Positions 1-7,191 of a DNA stretch of 8,396 nucleotides are shown piece after piece; the first letter of the stretch is position 1; every line of letters starts with the position of its first letter. Position numbers and translations under genes: made by a program. Origin of the DNA: Candidatus Bipolaricaulota bacterium (GTDB lineage: Bacteria; Bipolaricaulota; Bipolaricaulia; M55B111); NCBI GenBank assembly GCA_018334615.1, contig JAGXLP010000049.1, positions 1 through 8,396 of the forward strand, read 5' to 3'. The notes below the pieces were generated by a model. That model saw only the letters and a program-made list of their open reading frames with translations, was not told the origin of the DNA and ran no database searches.

Positions 1-80
1 TCAGCATAAATGGGAAGCGGATGTGCGCACGAGAATGCGAAAATTAATAAGAATAAAATTAGATTACGATTAAACCTCAA
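1..80 (-). CDS. N-terminus of an exported protein (partial, runs off left edge)
   Basis: Reading the minus strand from a TTG codon at 78-80 gives 26 open codons to the window edge: MRFNRNLILFLLIFAFSCAH followed by PLPIYA. This is a textbook signal peptide: a short basic n-region (R2, R5), a hydrophobic core at about residues 7-17, and a possible signal peptidase I site after Ala26 (IYA). A GGAGGT ribosome binding site lies 8 bases upstream, ideal spacing, and is the main reason to accept TTG as the start. The cysteine at residue 18 is not in a good lipobox (Ala-Phe-Ser-Cys), so a lipoprotein is less likely. Its stop and mature protein lie outside the window, so no function can be given. It starts 112 bases after the stop of the 1324-residue gene on the same strand, making it the third consecutive exported protein here. 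Confidence 0.6.
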   Translation of the reverse strand, partial: MRFNRNLILFLLIFAFSCAHPLPIYA

Positions 81-88
81 ATCCAACT

Positions 89-94
89 ACCTCC
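89..94 (-). promoter_or_regulatory. Shine-Dalgarno site GGAGGT for the left-edge gene
   Basis: On the minus strand GGAGGT is followed by 8 bases and then TTG (78-80), which opens a signal peptide. This site decides the non-ATG start. An earlier in-frame TTG at 84-86 is only two bases from the site and too close to be used. Confidence 0.6.
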
Positions 95-192
95 TGTTGC
101 AGTAGACCCTTCCCTCTAGAGCGTTTTTAGTTCAGACTAATCCTCCTCATTTCTTTTAACTGTTAAATAAATGGTTTGATCAATAGTACTTT

Positions 193-3100
193 TTATTCAG
201 GGCTGGGACGAAATGTCTTTGTTTCATTATCCAATTCCTCTTCAATCTCTATTCGCCAGGTCCGATCACCAATTAGATTCGTGATCTCTATGTAGTCTGG
301 TTTCCATGTCGATCCGATCCCGGAACCGTCATGATGCAACTTCACAGAAGTAAGTTCACCAATTTCTTCCCCCGGAATAAAAAATTTGTCGATACTACCC
401 ATCTCAAAATTGTTGTTGAAGTTATCAAGCACTAAAGTGCCGCTCGACGTATCCACTGCACCACACTTACCAGTTAACTCCAGGGAAATGTCGGAGTCGG
501 TTCCCGCACCTAAATCTAATTTCGTTCTAACCTTCACATAGTAAATGGTCGAGCCAAAGCAGACCGATTCTTCATGTATGTCAGATGTATTAACCGAGAG
601 TGTGGCGTTGTCCTCGTTCAACCACCTAGCCACGTTGACCATCCAGTTTCGCCTCGACCTAGTGTCAACTACAACCACTTTATCAAGATACCAGTCTGGG
701 AAACTACCTGAGTTATCGTGTCCAACGATCACTTCAGTCAAGTCTCCGACTTCATACCCGGTAATGAAAAAGCTGTCTATACTTCCGGACTCAAAAACCT
801 GATTATCCATAACAAAATTCCCGACCGATGCTGCTGTATCGACATAATCGTCAACACCAACAAGATCAAAGATATCCCGGACTATTGTATCATCGGAGAG
901 ATATCCCAGTGAGTCATCAGGTAGTTTAGCAGCATCGAACGTGAGCAAACCACTTGAGGTCGACTTACCATAAAGCTCTCCCCGTAATTCCAGGTTGATT
1001 CTGGCATCCGTACCTGCTCCAAGCTTGTGTCCAGTATAGAACACAATTTCGTAAGTAGCAGTCCCAAAAAAATCTTCCGAAAAATCTTCGGGATACACCG
1101 GAAAGTCGTTGCTCGAAAGTTCTTCGTTATCAAGTTCTCTCAGAGTAATATCCCCTGTAAATTTCCAGTAAGAATCATACGGTCCTTCCCCTTCCTTCCA
1201 ATTCCAAGCAGATAAAACGGATAGTGGCCCATTTATCCCAAAAGTTTCCACGGTTGCGTAATATTCCGCCCGAGCATTACAAACTGTATGACAGCGTCCC
1301 ATTTTGACATCAGTTTCACCGTAAACTTCGACACATCTATCAAAACACCAATCGTGCCAGCGACAGCCTGCGTGAGTACCACAGTTTTTTACGTCCTCGT
1401 AAGTCACCAGGTAGTAGTTATCGGAATTGTCCGGGTACTCGATCACCAGTTGTATATCACTACTGTCGGTACAAGTGACCGGACAATTCCCCCCACATGC
1501 GCCGCGACAATCGGCCCCGCTTGGAATATCCGGCTCCTGGAGGAAGGGTATACTGTACCCATTGGGCTCGGGGAAGGGAAAAGCTCTGACCTTAAAATCT
1601 TTGGAGGTCTCTCGGACCAGCTCAGAATTGGGATTGGGGTCTTCCACAACGCATGTAATCGAATGGCTCCCGGGTTTGGTATATTCTAAATCAGGAATCC
1701 GGTTGTTGTTGATATTTCCCATACCACTTACGGCAACGGGTATATCGTCCTGGTACCAGGAGAAGCTGAGGCCGTCCACAACGTTACCTGGATTTTTGTG
1801 CTGGCAGATTACCTCGAACTTTTCTTCGTTATGGGGACTCTTCGATGACATATTTATTATCATCTCGGGCAGTTCGGTGTAATCCACCAATTTCTCGCCC
1901 TGTAAGACCACGCCTTCGGCAAGTGTTGCAGTGGCCTTTACGTTATACACTCCGGTAGAGTCAAAAGTATGCACCGTCCCTTCACCTCCAGGAGTGATAG
2001 CAGTTTCGCCGTCACCGAAATTCCACCGGACTTCCGGTGGTTGCTTACCCTCAATTAAGTCGCCTCGAAAGGTAAAGTCGAATCTATACTCCAGCCCATC
2101 CTTGGTATACCTAATTGGTGTCCTCTCGATATCTACCCCCGGAGTTTTACTGACGTTTATTACCCTCGTAACTCTTGTCGTGATTGGTGAACCTTTTATT
2201 CCAACTGTTAGGTCTACCGCAAACTCCCCGGTTCGATCGAAGCTGTGTTTAACCATCGATCCCCTCATCTTTTCGCTATAGTCATCAAAATCCCAGGTAT
2301 AAGTTAGTTCGGAATTTCCACAAATTGGCGACTGCGCCCTTCCTTTGAAATCAACTTCCTCGCCCACATAGACGTTATCATCAGGTAAAACGGAAATCTT
2401 ACTAATCTTTGGTGCTCCCAGACATACTTCTGTAGTTTTACTTGCAGTACATTCCTCACAGCCTTTCACAGAAACCTTATAATTTGGTCGAGTTAGTCCG
2501 TCTTCCATATCAGTCAGATCTTCCAGGTTATAAGAGTGACCCCATTCTCTAACTTCAATTCTCTCGCTTTTTCTTTCCCCAACTTCCGAACGGTGAACGT
2601 AAATTTCATCCTCTCTCCTATCTCCGTCTCCGTAAGTAATTGTCTCGATCAGGTTTCTATTCCAGCCCAGCGGGTCCTTCAACTCCACCCTGTAGTCCAC
2701 CCAGACCTTGTTTCTACGTTCCTCGTACCTTTCAATATCAGCTTCAAAAGAACTAATTATGGGTTTGGAGTTCGTAGTGGTGCGGGTAATACCGGTATTT
2801 CCAACCAGGTAAAGAATACCTTGCTCATTTACAGCCATGCTTTTTATTTCGTAAGCGGGAATTACACAGGGAGAAATATCCCCGCTGGATGCGGCAACCT
2901 GTAGTAGCCCTCTATCGATTTCAACGTAGATTGTTTCATTAGCCATTACCATTTGATATGAGTCCTGTGGATCAAATGATTCGGACAGCGTCTGCTGCCA
3001 GTTCAGCGAACCGTCTTCGATATTTATTGACGAGAGTTTGAACCCTTCGTAGGTTGTGTGGGTTACATAAAGGGAAGATAAAGGATCGGGGGCAAGAACT

Positions 3101-4167
3101 GGCAGGGAAAGAGCCGGTCTGGAGTAACCAGCAGATATACATGGTAGATTCAGTTGCCACTTTACCTCACCTGTCGACCTATCCAGACATGTAACTATTG
3201 CGGTCCTGCCTTCATTTGCGGCATATACGAAAACCTTATTCTGACCGACAACAAGTCTTACATCGGAGGTGGTCGGACCGTGTTTCAGGCCAGGGATCTC
3301 GCTCCTCCACTTTTCTTCAAAGTTCGGTGACAACGCAATTACTATTGAGTCTAACGGGATGGAAGTATTCGAGCTTTTTTTCTCCCATTGAGCAGAAAAG
3401 ACGTAAAAATTTCCAGAACGATCAAGCGCTCTGGCTGAAGATGGATAATAAGCAGCACCCTGGCCACCCTTCAGGCTCTCCAACCATATCCCTTTTAACT
3501 CGTGATTGGAGTTCAGGTGAATAGGCAAGCTTTTATAATTTGTTACAAGATCACCCGAGTCGCTAATCAGAATACTTCCCAGCGTCGAAAGACCAAGTTG
3601 CTGGTCCATCCTGCAAAAAGCGCTCCAGGTAGGGGGGAATATCTCTTCACACTTTGGCTTCCATACGATTTTGCCGGAGCGTATATTTATCCCGATGAGC
3701 TCTCCTGCTTCGCTGTAGGTATAAACAGTACCGTTGGGACTAATTGCCGGAACGTGGCCCCGGCCGGGAGAAAAACTAGAGGCAATTGGCCGATACCACG
3801 GCTCTATTTTACCTTCCGGATCGTAGGCAACCAGATATCTAACTTCACCGCCAATACTTCCACCCTTTTCAGTTTTTCGGTATGAGGAAATGGGGAAAAG
3901 GAGAATACCGTCGGGACCGATTAATAGAAAGCTACCCGAGGAACCGCTTATCATAGTTATTTCTTCTAAGCCCAGTTCCCGCTTAAGAGCATCTTCGTTG
4001 GCAACTGGCTCGATCCACGGATTAGGTATTGGGGTGCGTGGAGAATAACTCGTTCCCCTATAGTTGTTTGCATACATGGGCCAGGGCGGTTCTTCTGAGA
4101 GGACGGGATAAATAGAAAATATGATAAGGCAAGTAAAAATTAATGCCGGGGCAACTAATTTCCTCAT
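193..4167 (-). CDS. Secreted mosaic protein: PQQ-like propeller, PKD domains, phospholipase A2-like motif, two PLAT domains
   Basis: The 1324-residue protein has a signal peptide (residues 1-24, hydrophobic core 5-19, likely cut after VLS). Residues 25-465 look like a PQQ-type beta-propeller: the WPMY opening and blade endings such as SGKIVW (164-169), TGEVKW (332-337) and DGSLNW (385-390). Residues 470-860 hold about four PKD/Ig-like domains, the clearest with WDFDDY (625-630) and WNFGDG (715-720), each followed by an HxFxxTGxxxV strand. A cysteine-rich stretch (887-963) contains CRWHDWCFDRC (935-945), matching the secreted phospholipase A2 signature with His938 as catalytic base and Asp939 as calcium ligand. 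Two PLAT/LH2 domains follow (about 1036-1185 and 1205-1316), with GAGTD at 1050-1054 and 1220-1224 and FExGSIDxFF in both. No C-terminal anchor is seen, so it is probably released or periplasmic. The ATG has a GAAGG ribosome site 8 bases upstream. Lipid-directed activity is inferred; the Asp99 position of phospholipase A2 may be Asn964, so it could be a binder rather than an enzyme. Confidence 0.9.
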   Translation of the reverse strand: MRKLVAPALIFTCLIIFSIYPVLSEEPPWPMYANNYRGTSYSPRTPIPNPWIEPVANEDALKRELGLEEITMISGSSGSFLLIGPDGILLFPISSYRKTEKGGSIGGEVRYLVAYDPEGKIEPWYRPIASSFSPGRGHVPAISPNGTVYTYSEAGELIGINIRSGKIVWKPKCEEIFPPTWSAFCRMDQQLGLSTLGSILISDSGDLVTNYKSLPIHLNSNHELKGIWLESLKGGQGAAYYPSSARALDRSGNFYVFSAQWEKKSSNTSIPLDSIVIALSPNFEEKWRSEIPGLKHGPTTSDVRLVVGQNKVFVYAANEGRTAIVTCLDRSTGEVKWQLNLPCISAGYSRPALSLPVLAPDPLSSLYVTHTTYEGFKLSSINIEDGSLNWQQTLSESFDPQDSYQMVMANETIYVEIDRGLLQVAASSGDISPCVIPAYEIKSMAVNEQGILYLVGNTGITRTTTNSKPIISSFEADIERYEERRNKVWVDYRVELKDPLGWNRNLIETITYGDGDRREDEIYVHRSEVGERKSERIEVREWGHSYNLEDLTDMEDGLTRPNYKVSVKGCEECTASKTTEVCLGAPKISKISVLPDDNVYVGEEVDFKGRAQSPICGNSELTYTWDFDDYSEKMRGSMVKHSFDRTGEFAVDLTVGIKGSPITTRVTRVINVSKTPGVDIERTPIRYTKDGLEYRFDFTFRGDLIEGKQPPEVRWNFGDGETAITPGGEGTVHTFDSTGVYNVKATATLAEGVVLQGEKLVDYTELPEMIINMSSKSPHNEEKFEVICQHKNPGNVVDGLSFSWYQDDIPVAVSGMGNINNNRIPDLEYTKPGSHSITCVVEDPNPNSELVRETSKDFKVRAFPFPEPNGYSIPFLQEPDIPSGADCRGACGGNCPVTCTDSSDIQLVIEYPDNSDNYYLVTYEDVKNCGTHAGCRWHDWCFDRCVEVYGETDVKMGRCHTVCNARAEYYATVETFGINGPLSVLSAWNWKEGEGPYDSYWKFTGDITLRELDNEELSSNDFPVYPEDFSEDFFGTATYEIVFYTGHKLGAGTDARINLELRGELYGKSTSSGLLTFDAAKLPDDSLGYLSDDTIVRDIFDLVGVDDYVDTAASVGNFVMDNQVFESGSIDSFFITGYEVGDLTEVIVGHDNSGSFPDWYLDKVVVVDTRSRRNWMVNVARWLNEDNATLSVNTSDIHEESVCFGSTIYYVKVRTKLDLGAGTDSDISLELTGKCGAVDTSSGTLVLDNFNNNFEMGSIDKFFIPGEEIGELTSVKLHHDGSGIGSTWKPDYIEITNLIGDRTWRIEIEEELDNETKTFRPSPE

Positions 4168-4191
4168 GTTTGTCGCCTTCTATTTGCAAGC

Positions 4192-4254
4192 AGGGCCGGA
4201 TCGTGAGAGGAGTATCGGCCCTCCCAGCCTCCTTAGTAGAGGAAAATTTTAAAC
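4192..4254 (-). promoter_or_regulatory. Structured leader element, copy 1 (5' leader of the 1324-residue gene)
   Basis: Read on the minus strand this holds GTTTAAAATTTTC (4242-4254), CTCTAC, AAGGAGGC (4227-4234), then a 7-bp stem AGGGCCG (4216-4222) with CGGCCCT (4192-4198) around a 17-base pyrimidine-rich loop ending in TCACGATC. It ends 24 bases before the ATG. The same order of parts occurs at 7234-7290, with a different but still paired 7-bp stem and again a 17-base loop. If the promoter at 4260-4289 is correct, the element is almost exactly the 5' untranslated region. It could be a cis-regulatory RNA or a dispersed palindromic repeat; no known riboswitch is recognised. AAGGAGGC is not at a usable distance from the gene's ATG. 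Confidence 0.5.
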
Positions 4255-4259
4255 GTACA

Positions 4260-4289
4260 ATAATACCGTGAAAGTTTTAGTTATGTCAA
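4260..4289 (-). promoter_or_regulatory. Predicted sigma70-type promoter of the 1324-residue gene
   Basis: On the minus strand a perfect TTGACA (-35, 4284-4289) is followed after 18 bases by TATTAT (-10, 4260-4265, five of six consensus bases). Transcription would start near 4253, giving a leader of about 85 bases. An archaeal reading would instead use the TTTAAAA box at about 4247-4253 as TATA. The bacterial reading is preferred because both boxes and the spacing fit. Confidence 0.5.
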
Positions 4290-4310
4290 GTTTTACAGAG
4301 GAACTTGACA
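4284..4310. promoter_or_regulatory. Perfect 9-bp inverted repeat overlapping the -35 box; candidate operator
   Basis: TGTCAAGTT (4284-4292) and AACTTGACA (4302-4310) are perfect reverse complements separated by 9 bases. The left arm contains the whole TTGACA -35 box of the minus-strand promoter. That placement suits a dimeric regulator that blocks or recruits polymerase. No T-run follows on either strand, which argues against an intrinsic terminator, although a transcript hairpin downstream of the 707-residue gene cannot be excluded. Confidence 0.45.
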
Positions 4311-4346
4311 GAACCGTTCATACTTAGGCCCCATTGCGACAATGAT

Positions 4347-4366
4347 ATGACTTCAAATTAAGTCAT
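4347..4366 (-). terminator. Possible 3' hairpin of the 707-residue gene
   Basis: A perfect 7-bp inverted repeat ATGACTT / AAGTCAT with a 6-base loop lies 23 bases beyond the stop of the 707-residue gene. On the minus strand no T-run follows, and the stem is AT-rich, so it is a weak terminator candidate at best. It may instead protect the transcript end. Confidence 0.3.
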
Positions 4367-4389
4367 TTTCGGGACTTCGATCAAACGAG

Positions 4390-6513
4390 TTACCGCGGGC
4401 GGACAAGATAGATAACAGTCCCGTCGTTGAGTATTAACTCTGCGGAATCATCGCTCAGATAGTGGATTGCAAGGGGCTCGTCTCTATTATCGTAGAGGTC
4501 GCTGCAGACAGTACATTCTTGGGAGAGGTCAAACTCGAGAGTGCATCCACTAAGGGAAACATTTTGCGATTGCCACGTTCCCCGATATCCGTTATCACAC
4601 CGGACCTGAGCAAGTAATTCAGGAGATTCACCCTCGGTAATTATATCCCATAGCGTACCCGAACACTTTCCGGATTCCTCTACCCACTTTCCACCGATAA
4701 AAATTGGACAGCCGTCGGAATTATCGACACTTTTTCTGGTGAATAATTTCCATGAAAACCTGAGTTCGCCGATGTGCCAGTCTTCGTATGGTACGTCTTC
4801 TTCTCCCTTAACTTTCAATAAGACAAAATCCCCTTCTTTTGTATAAAGACCATAGGTATGGTCGGCCTCGAGGTGACCCCTCTCGAAGCGTTGGTCATTC
4901 CTCGGAGGCAAATTGTCTATTTGATCCAACCCCACCTTACCGTAATCGATTCTCTCAAGTGGGCTAAGGGCATCGTGAGCTTGCCTAGTCGGGAACGATC
5001 TTTCCCAGTTGCCGCTATAGTAAAAATCCGGGTTCAAATTTGGCTTATTTGGTCCGCCCTCTCCGTACCGCTGGACTTCCTTTGCCGAAAAGTCGTACCC
5101 TTCCTCGTAACTACCTTCTCCGCCCCAGTGCTTTAGTGTAACAGTATCCTGGCTATCGGCGTTTATTTCTGACTGTACTGGATCCTGTTGTCGAACGGAA
5201 TTTAGCCAGATCCTCGATTTATCTATACAACAGGCGCAACCGTCGGAGATCTTAAATCCTTCGATAGCTTGATTTACCGGAACTATATATTCGGTTAAAG
5301 GGAATTCGTTTCCGTTTGAAGATGAATTTGCCTGAACCTTCTTCAGTACCTTCCAGCTACCCCCCGTCAGGGCCGAAAAAGTTACGGTGCTTCTACAGTC
5401 AAAACCTCTTCCCGTGTCTACAAGGGCTTTAACTTCTTCTACATATAAGGATGAAAATTCGTAGGTGTGAGATCCGGCATAGGGTCCACACTTGCCTTCA
5501 AGAACGTCAGTTTCACATACGTAATGTGCCGATACGGAAGGTCCTTCCCCAGTAATTATCTCATAACGAAGGTTCGCTGGGTCGAATCCATTCATGGTCT
5601 GCATATTAGCGAGGAAGAAGGATGACGTATCGTCGAACACCAAGTATCCGACGCTCTCAACAAGGTGGTCTACTTCTTCATCCCCTGATTCCTCTTCGTC
5701 TACATGAATCCTAAACTGTCTGCCAAAGGGTAAATCGACAGTGGAAGGTTCACTGTGTGCCTCCGCTATGCCAGAACTAAATACCTTACTGCCCAACTTT
5801 CCCTTTCCTGGTGTGATTGCAATATATGCGATAGATTCGTAATAGTGTTCCTGGTTACTGTTTTCCTCTTCCTGCATGAGAAGGTTAAATTTTCCCGTAG
5901 TTATACTACTGACTCTCACTGTTACAGGATGCGTTCCTTGCGAACCAGCTCTTGACGCGAACACGATCGGGTGTTCTCGGAATTTAGAAAAGAAGTTTAT
6001 TCTTTGTGTCTTGTCGGGAGTTTCCAGTTTAGTCGCTCCAGTTGCATTTGTGCTTATCACGTCGGCTTCTATCTCAAACCCGTTGGGCAGCAAATAGTGC
6101 CCCCGCTCAACCGCCAGATAACTTAGTGTCTCAGTGGTATGGTAGTCATCCAGGTATTTCCATTCCTGTATTCTTACTTCGAAACTTATTGGTGTAACGT
6201 TTTGTATCTGAACGGTCGCTGGATCATATCCTGCATACGAAAGTGGCCCGACGACGATTATTGGATAAGTAAAGTCCCGGGCGAACTCGATTTTTTTCCA
6301 ATCACTGTCGAGGGCAATTGTGCCGGTTTCGAGCTGAAATTTGCCCGCGTTTACACTAAATCCCTGATGTGGTTGATCCCAGTTAATAACGGCTACTTCT
6401 TCTGGAATGGGTTCATTTGCAGCTACAGGTATAAGGACAAGTGAGGAAAAGAAGAGTGCAATTAAAATTATTCTTGCGAAAGGAGAGTATCCACCGGAAG
6501 AGTTTTCAAACAT
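4390..6513 (-). CDS. Secreted multidomain protein with H-type-lectin-like repeats
   Basis: Starting at the ATG at 6511-6513 the protein has 707 residues. GGAGGT 9 bases upstream fixes this start; the ATG 15 codons earlier overlaps a TATAAT box. Residues 1-32 are a signal peptide (core 13-30, cut after VAA). Residues 62-325 hold a beta-sandwich repeat, two complete copies (about 62-153 and 160-240) and a third in which the EEE...H..E..GYL half (268-294) precedes the FFLANM...GFDPA half (299-313), suggesting circular order. The repeat (hydrophobic-P-hydrophobic, G..P, E...H..E...Y) resembles H-type lectins, but this is pattern recognition only. Residues 348-440 look like a discoidin-type domain with CACC (426-429) near its end. 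Residues 455-595 resemble secreted domains with a GHxxxxHTYGLYTKEG core (546-561). Residues 596-707 are cysteine-containing and unrecognised. There is no C-terminal anchor. Probable extracellular binding protein; the ligand is unknown. Confidence 0.88.
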   Translation of the reverse strand: MFENSSGGYSPFARIILIALFFSSLVLIPVAANEPIPEEVAVINWDQPHQGFSVNAGKFQLETGTIALDSDWKKIEFARDFTYPIIVVGPLSYAGYDPATVQIQNVTPISFEVRIQEWKYLDDYHTTETLSYLAVERGHYLLPNGFEIEADVISTNATGATKLETPDKTQRINFFSKFREHPIVFASRAGSQGTHPVTVRVSSITTGKFNLLMQEEENSNQEHYYESIAYIAITPGKGKLGSKVFSSGIAEAHSEPSTVDLPFGRQFRIHVDEEESGDEEVDHLVESVGYLVFDDTSSFFLANMQTMNGFDPANLRYEIITGEGPSVSAHYVCETDVLEGKCGPYAGSHTYEFSSLYVEEVKALVDTGRGFDCRSTVTFSALTGGSWKVLKKVQANSSSNGNEFPLTEYIVPVNQAIEGFKISDGCACCIDKSRIWLNSVRQQDPVQSEINADSQDTVTLKHWGGEGSYEEGYDFSAKEVQRYGEGGPNKPNLNPDFYYSGNWERSFPTRQAHDALSPLERIDYGKVGLDQIDNLPPRNDQRFERGHLEADHTYGLYTKEGDFVLLKVKGEEDVPYEDWHIGELRFSWKLFTRKSVDNSDGCPIFIGGKWVEESGKCSGTLWDIITEGESPELLAQVRCDNGYRGTWQSQNVSLSGCTLEFDLSQECTVCSDLYDNRDEPLAIHYLSDDSAELILNDGTVIYLVRPR

Positions 6514-6522
6514 TGTTTCCCT

Positions 6523-6528
6523 ACCTCC
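6523..6528 (-). promoter_or_regulatory. Shine-Dalgarno site GGAGGT fixing the start of the 707-residue protein
   Basis: GGAGGT on the minus strand is 9 bases before the ATG at 6511-6513 and lies inside the 15-codon upstream extension of the reading frame. It therefore argues for the shorter protein, which also begins directly with a good signal peptide. Confidence 0.75.
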
Positions 6529-6556
6529 GAGAAAATATTTTTTACTAGATTTCACC

Positions 6557-6562
6557 ATTATA
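6557..6562 (-). promoter_or_regulatory. Candidate -10 box TATAAT of the 707-residue gene
   Basis: A perfect TATAAT on the minus strand would start transcription near 6550, a leader of about 37 bases containing the GGAGGT site. No -35 box is found at normal spacing; a TTGACA at 6576-6581 is only 13 bases away. The box overlaps the upstream ATG at 6556-6558, which would then not be transcribed. Confidence 0.35.
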
Positions 6563-6715
6563 CCCCAACTCAGGTTGTCAATCCATTAACCACCTTTGAT
6601 TCCGGAACTTAAGTTTTCAGGCTAGGTTATACAAGAAGACGTAGGTTCAAGAGGGGCTATATTTGCCCAGAGGGTTGTAAGGCAGGAGGGAATGACCAAG
6701 AGCACTCAAGACTGG

Positions 6716-7171
6716 TTAGTATAAATCCTTTAGGTAGGGGAGCAGGAAGTATCTAATCAAGGAAAATACGAGGGCACTGACAACCACAAAGGAAACTTTG
6801 GTGAAAGTTGCAGAAATTGCCAATCCCAGAGCTGCCCCGGCCGCGGGGGGATGCTCCGCGTCGAGAAGTACCATAAAAAAAGAGGCCACGCCTACCGCTA
6901 GCCCTCCGGCGAACCACAGGGGGCTTAAATAGGAACAGCCAAATCCCACCAGGGCGGAAATTACGTTCCCTCCCATTATATTTCTGGTTTTAGCCGTTCT
7001 GTTATGGGGAAGGCCAAAAACGGTAAACGCCGTCGACCCGGCCGCAGCTATCAATACCAGCCCTACCATTTTGGTAAAAGTTATAAGCAGAAGGATAGAT
7101 AAGCCGGCACCCGCGCTTTGCCAGACGTAATTCTTCCACTTCTCATTAAAATTATGACTAATAATTTTCAT
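6716..7171 (-). CDS. HPP family membrane protein
   Basis: A 151-residue hydrophobic protein with the family signature EHPPAAGAALG at 106-116 (His107-Pro108-Pro109) and the upstream conserved KTRNIMGGN loop (61-69), which corresponds to the PRNVIGGH motif of the family. Hydrophobic segments lie at about 17-33, 36-54, 66-82, 85-103 and 112-145, giving four or five membrane helices with no extra CBS domain. Length, the MKII start and the PYLKDL end match the short prokaryotic HPP type. Some plant HPP proteins have been linked to nitrite transport; the substrate of the short prokaryotic form is not established. The ribosome site is weak (GGGGT, 6 bases before ATG). It lies 151 bases after the M20 gene and 202 bases before the start of the 707-residue gene, with no clear functional link to either. 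Confidence 0.9.
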   Translation of the reverse strand: MKIISHNFNEKWKNYVWQSAGAGLSILLLITFTKMVGLVLIAAAGSTAFTVFGLPHNRTAKTRNIMGGNVISALVGFGCSYLSPLWFAGGLAVGVASFFMVLLDAEHPPAAGAALGLAISATFTKVSFVVVSALVFSLIRYFLLPYLKDLY

Positions 7172-7191
7172 CTTTTACCCCGTATTTGAAA

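Noticed and set aside
27..29. Cysteine codon in the left-edge signal peptide as a lipoprotein attachment site
   Set aside because: The preceding residues (Ala-Phe-Ser) do not fit the usual lipobox, and a signal peptidase I site after IYA follows.
1288..1882. Plus-strand open frames of 133 and 151 codons
   Set aside because: They lie antisense to the cysteine-rich and PKD part of the 1324-residue gene, lack recognisable domains, and the minus frame has clear family motifs.
6514..6558. ATG 15 codons upstream of the 707-residue protein (MVKSSKKYF extension)
   Set aside because: It lacks a ribosome site, overlaps a TATAAT box, and the strong GGAGGT lies inside the extension before the next ATG, which directly opens a signal peptide.
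6557..6581. TTGACA plus TATAAT as a complete promoter for the 707-residue gene
   Set aside because: The spacer is only 13 bases, too short for sigma70; only the -10 box is kept as a weak candidate.
6656..6670. GGGC-TATATTT-GCCC small inverted repeat between HPP and the 707-residue gene
   Set aside because: Only four base pairs, no T-run on the minus strand, and no conservation with the other leaders.
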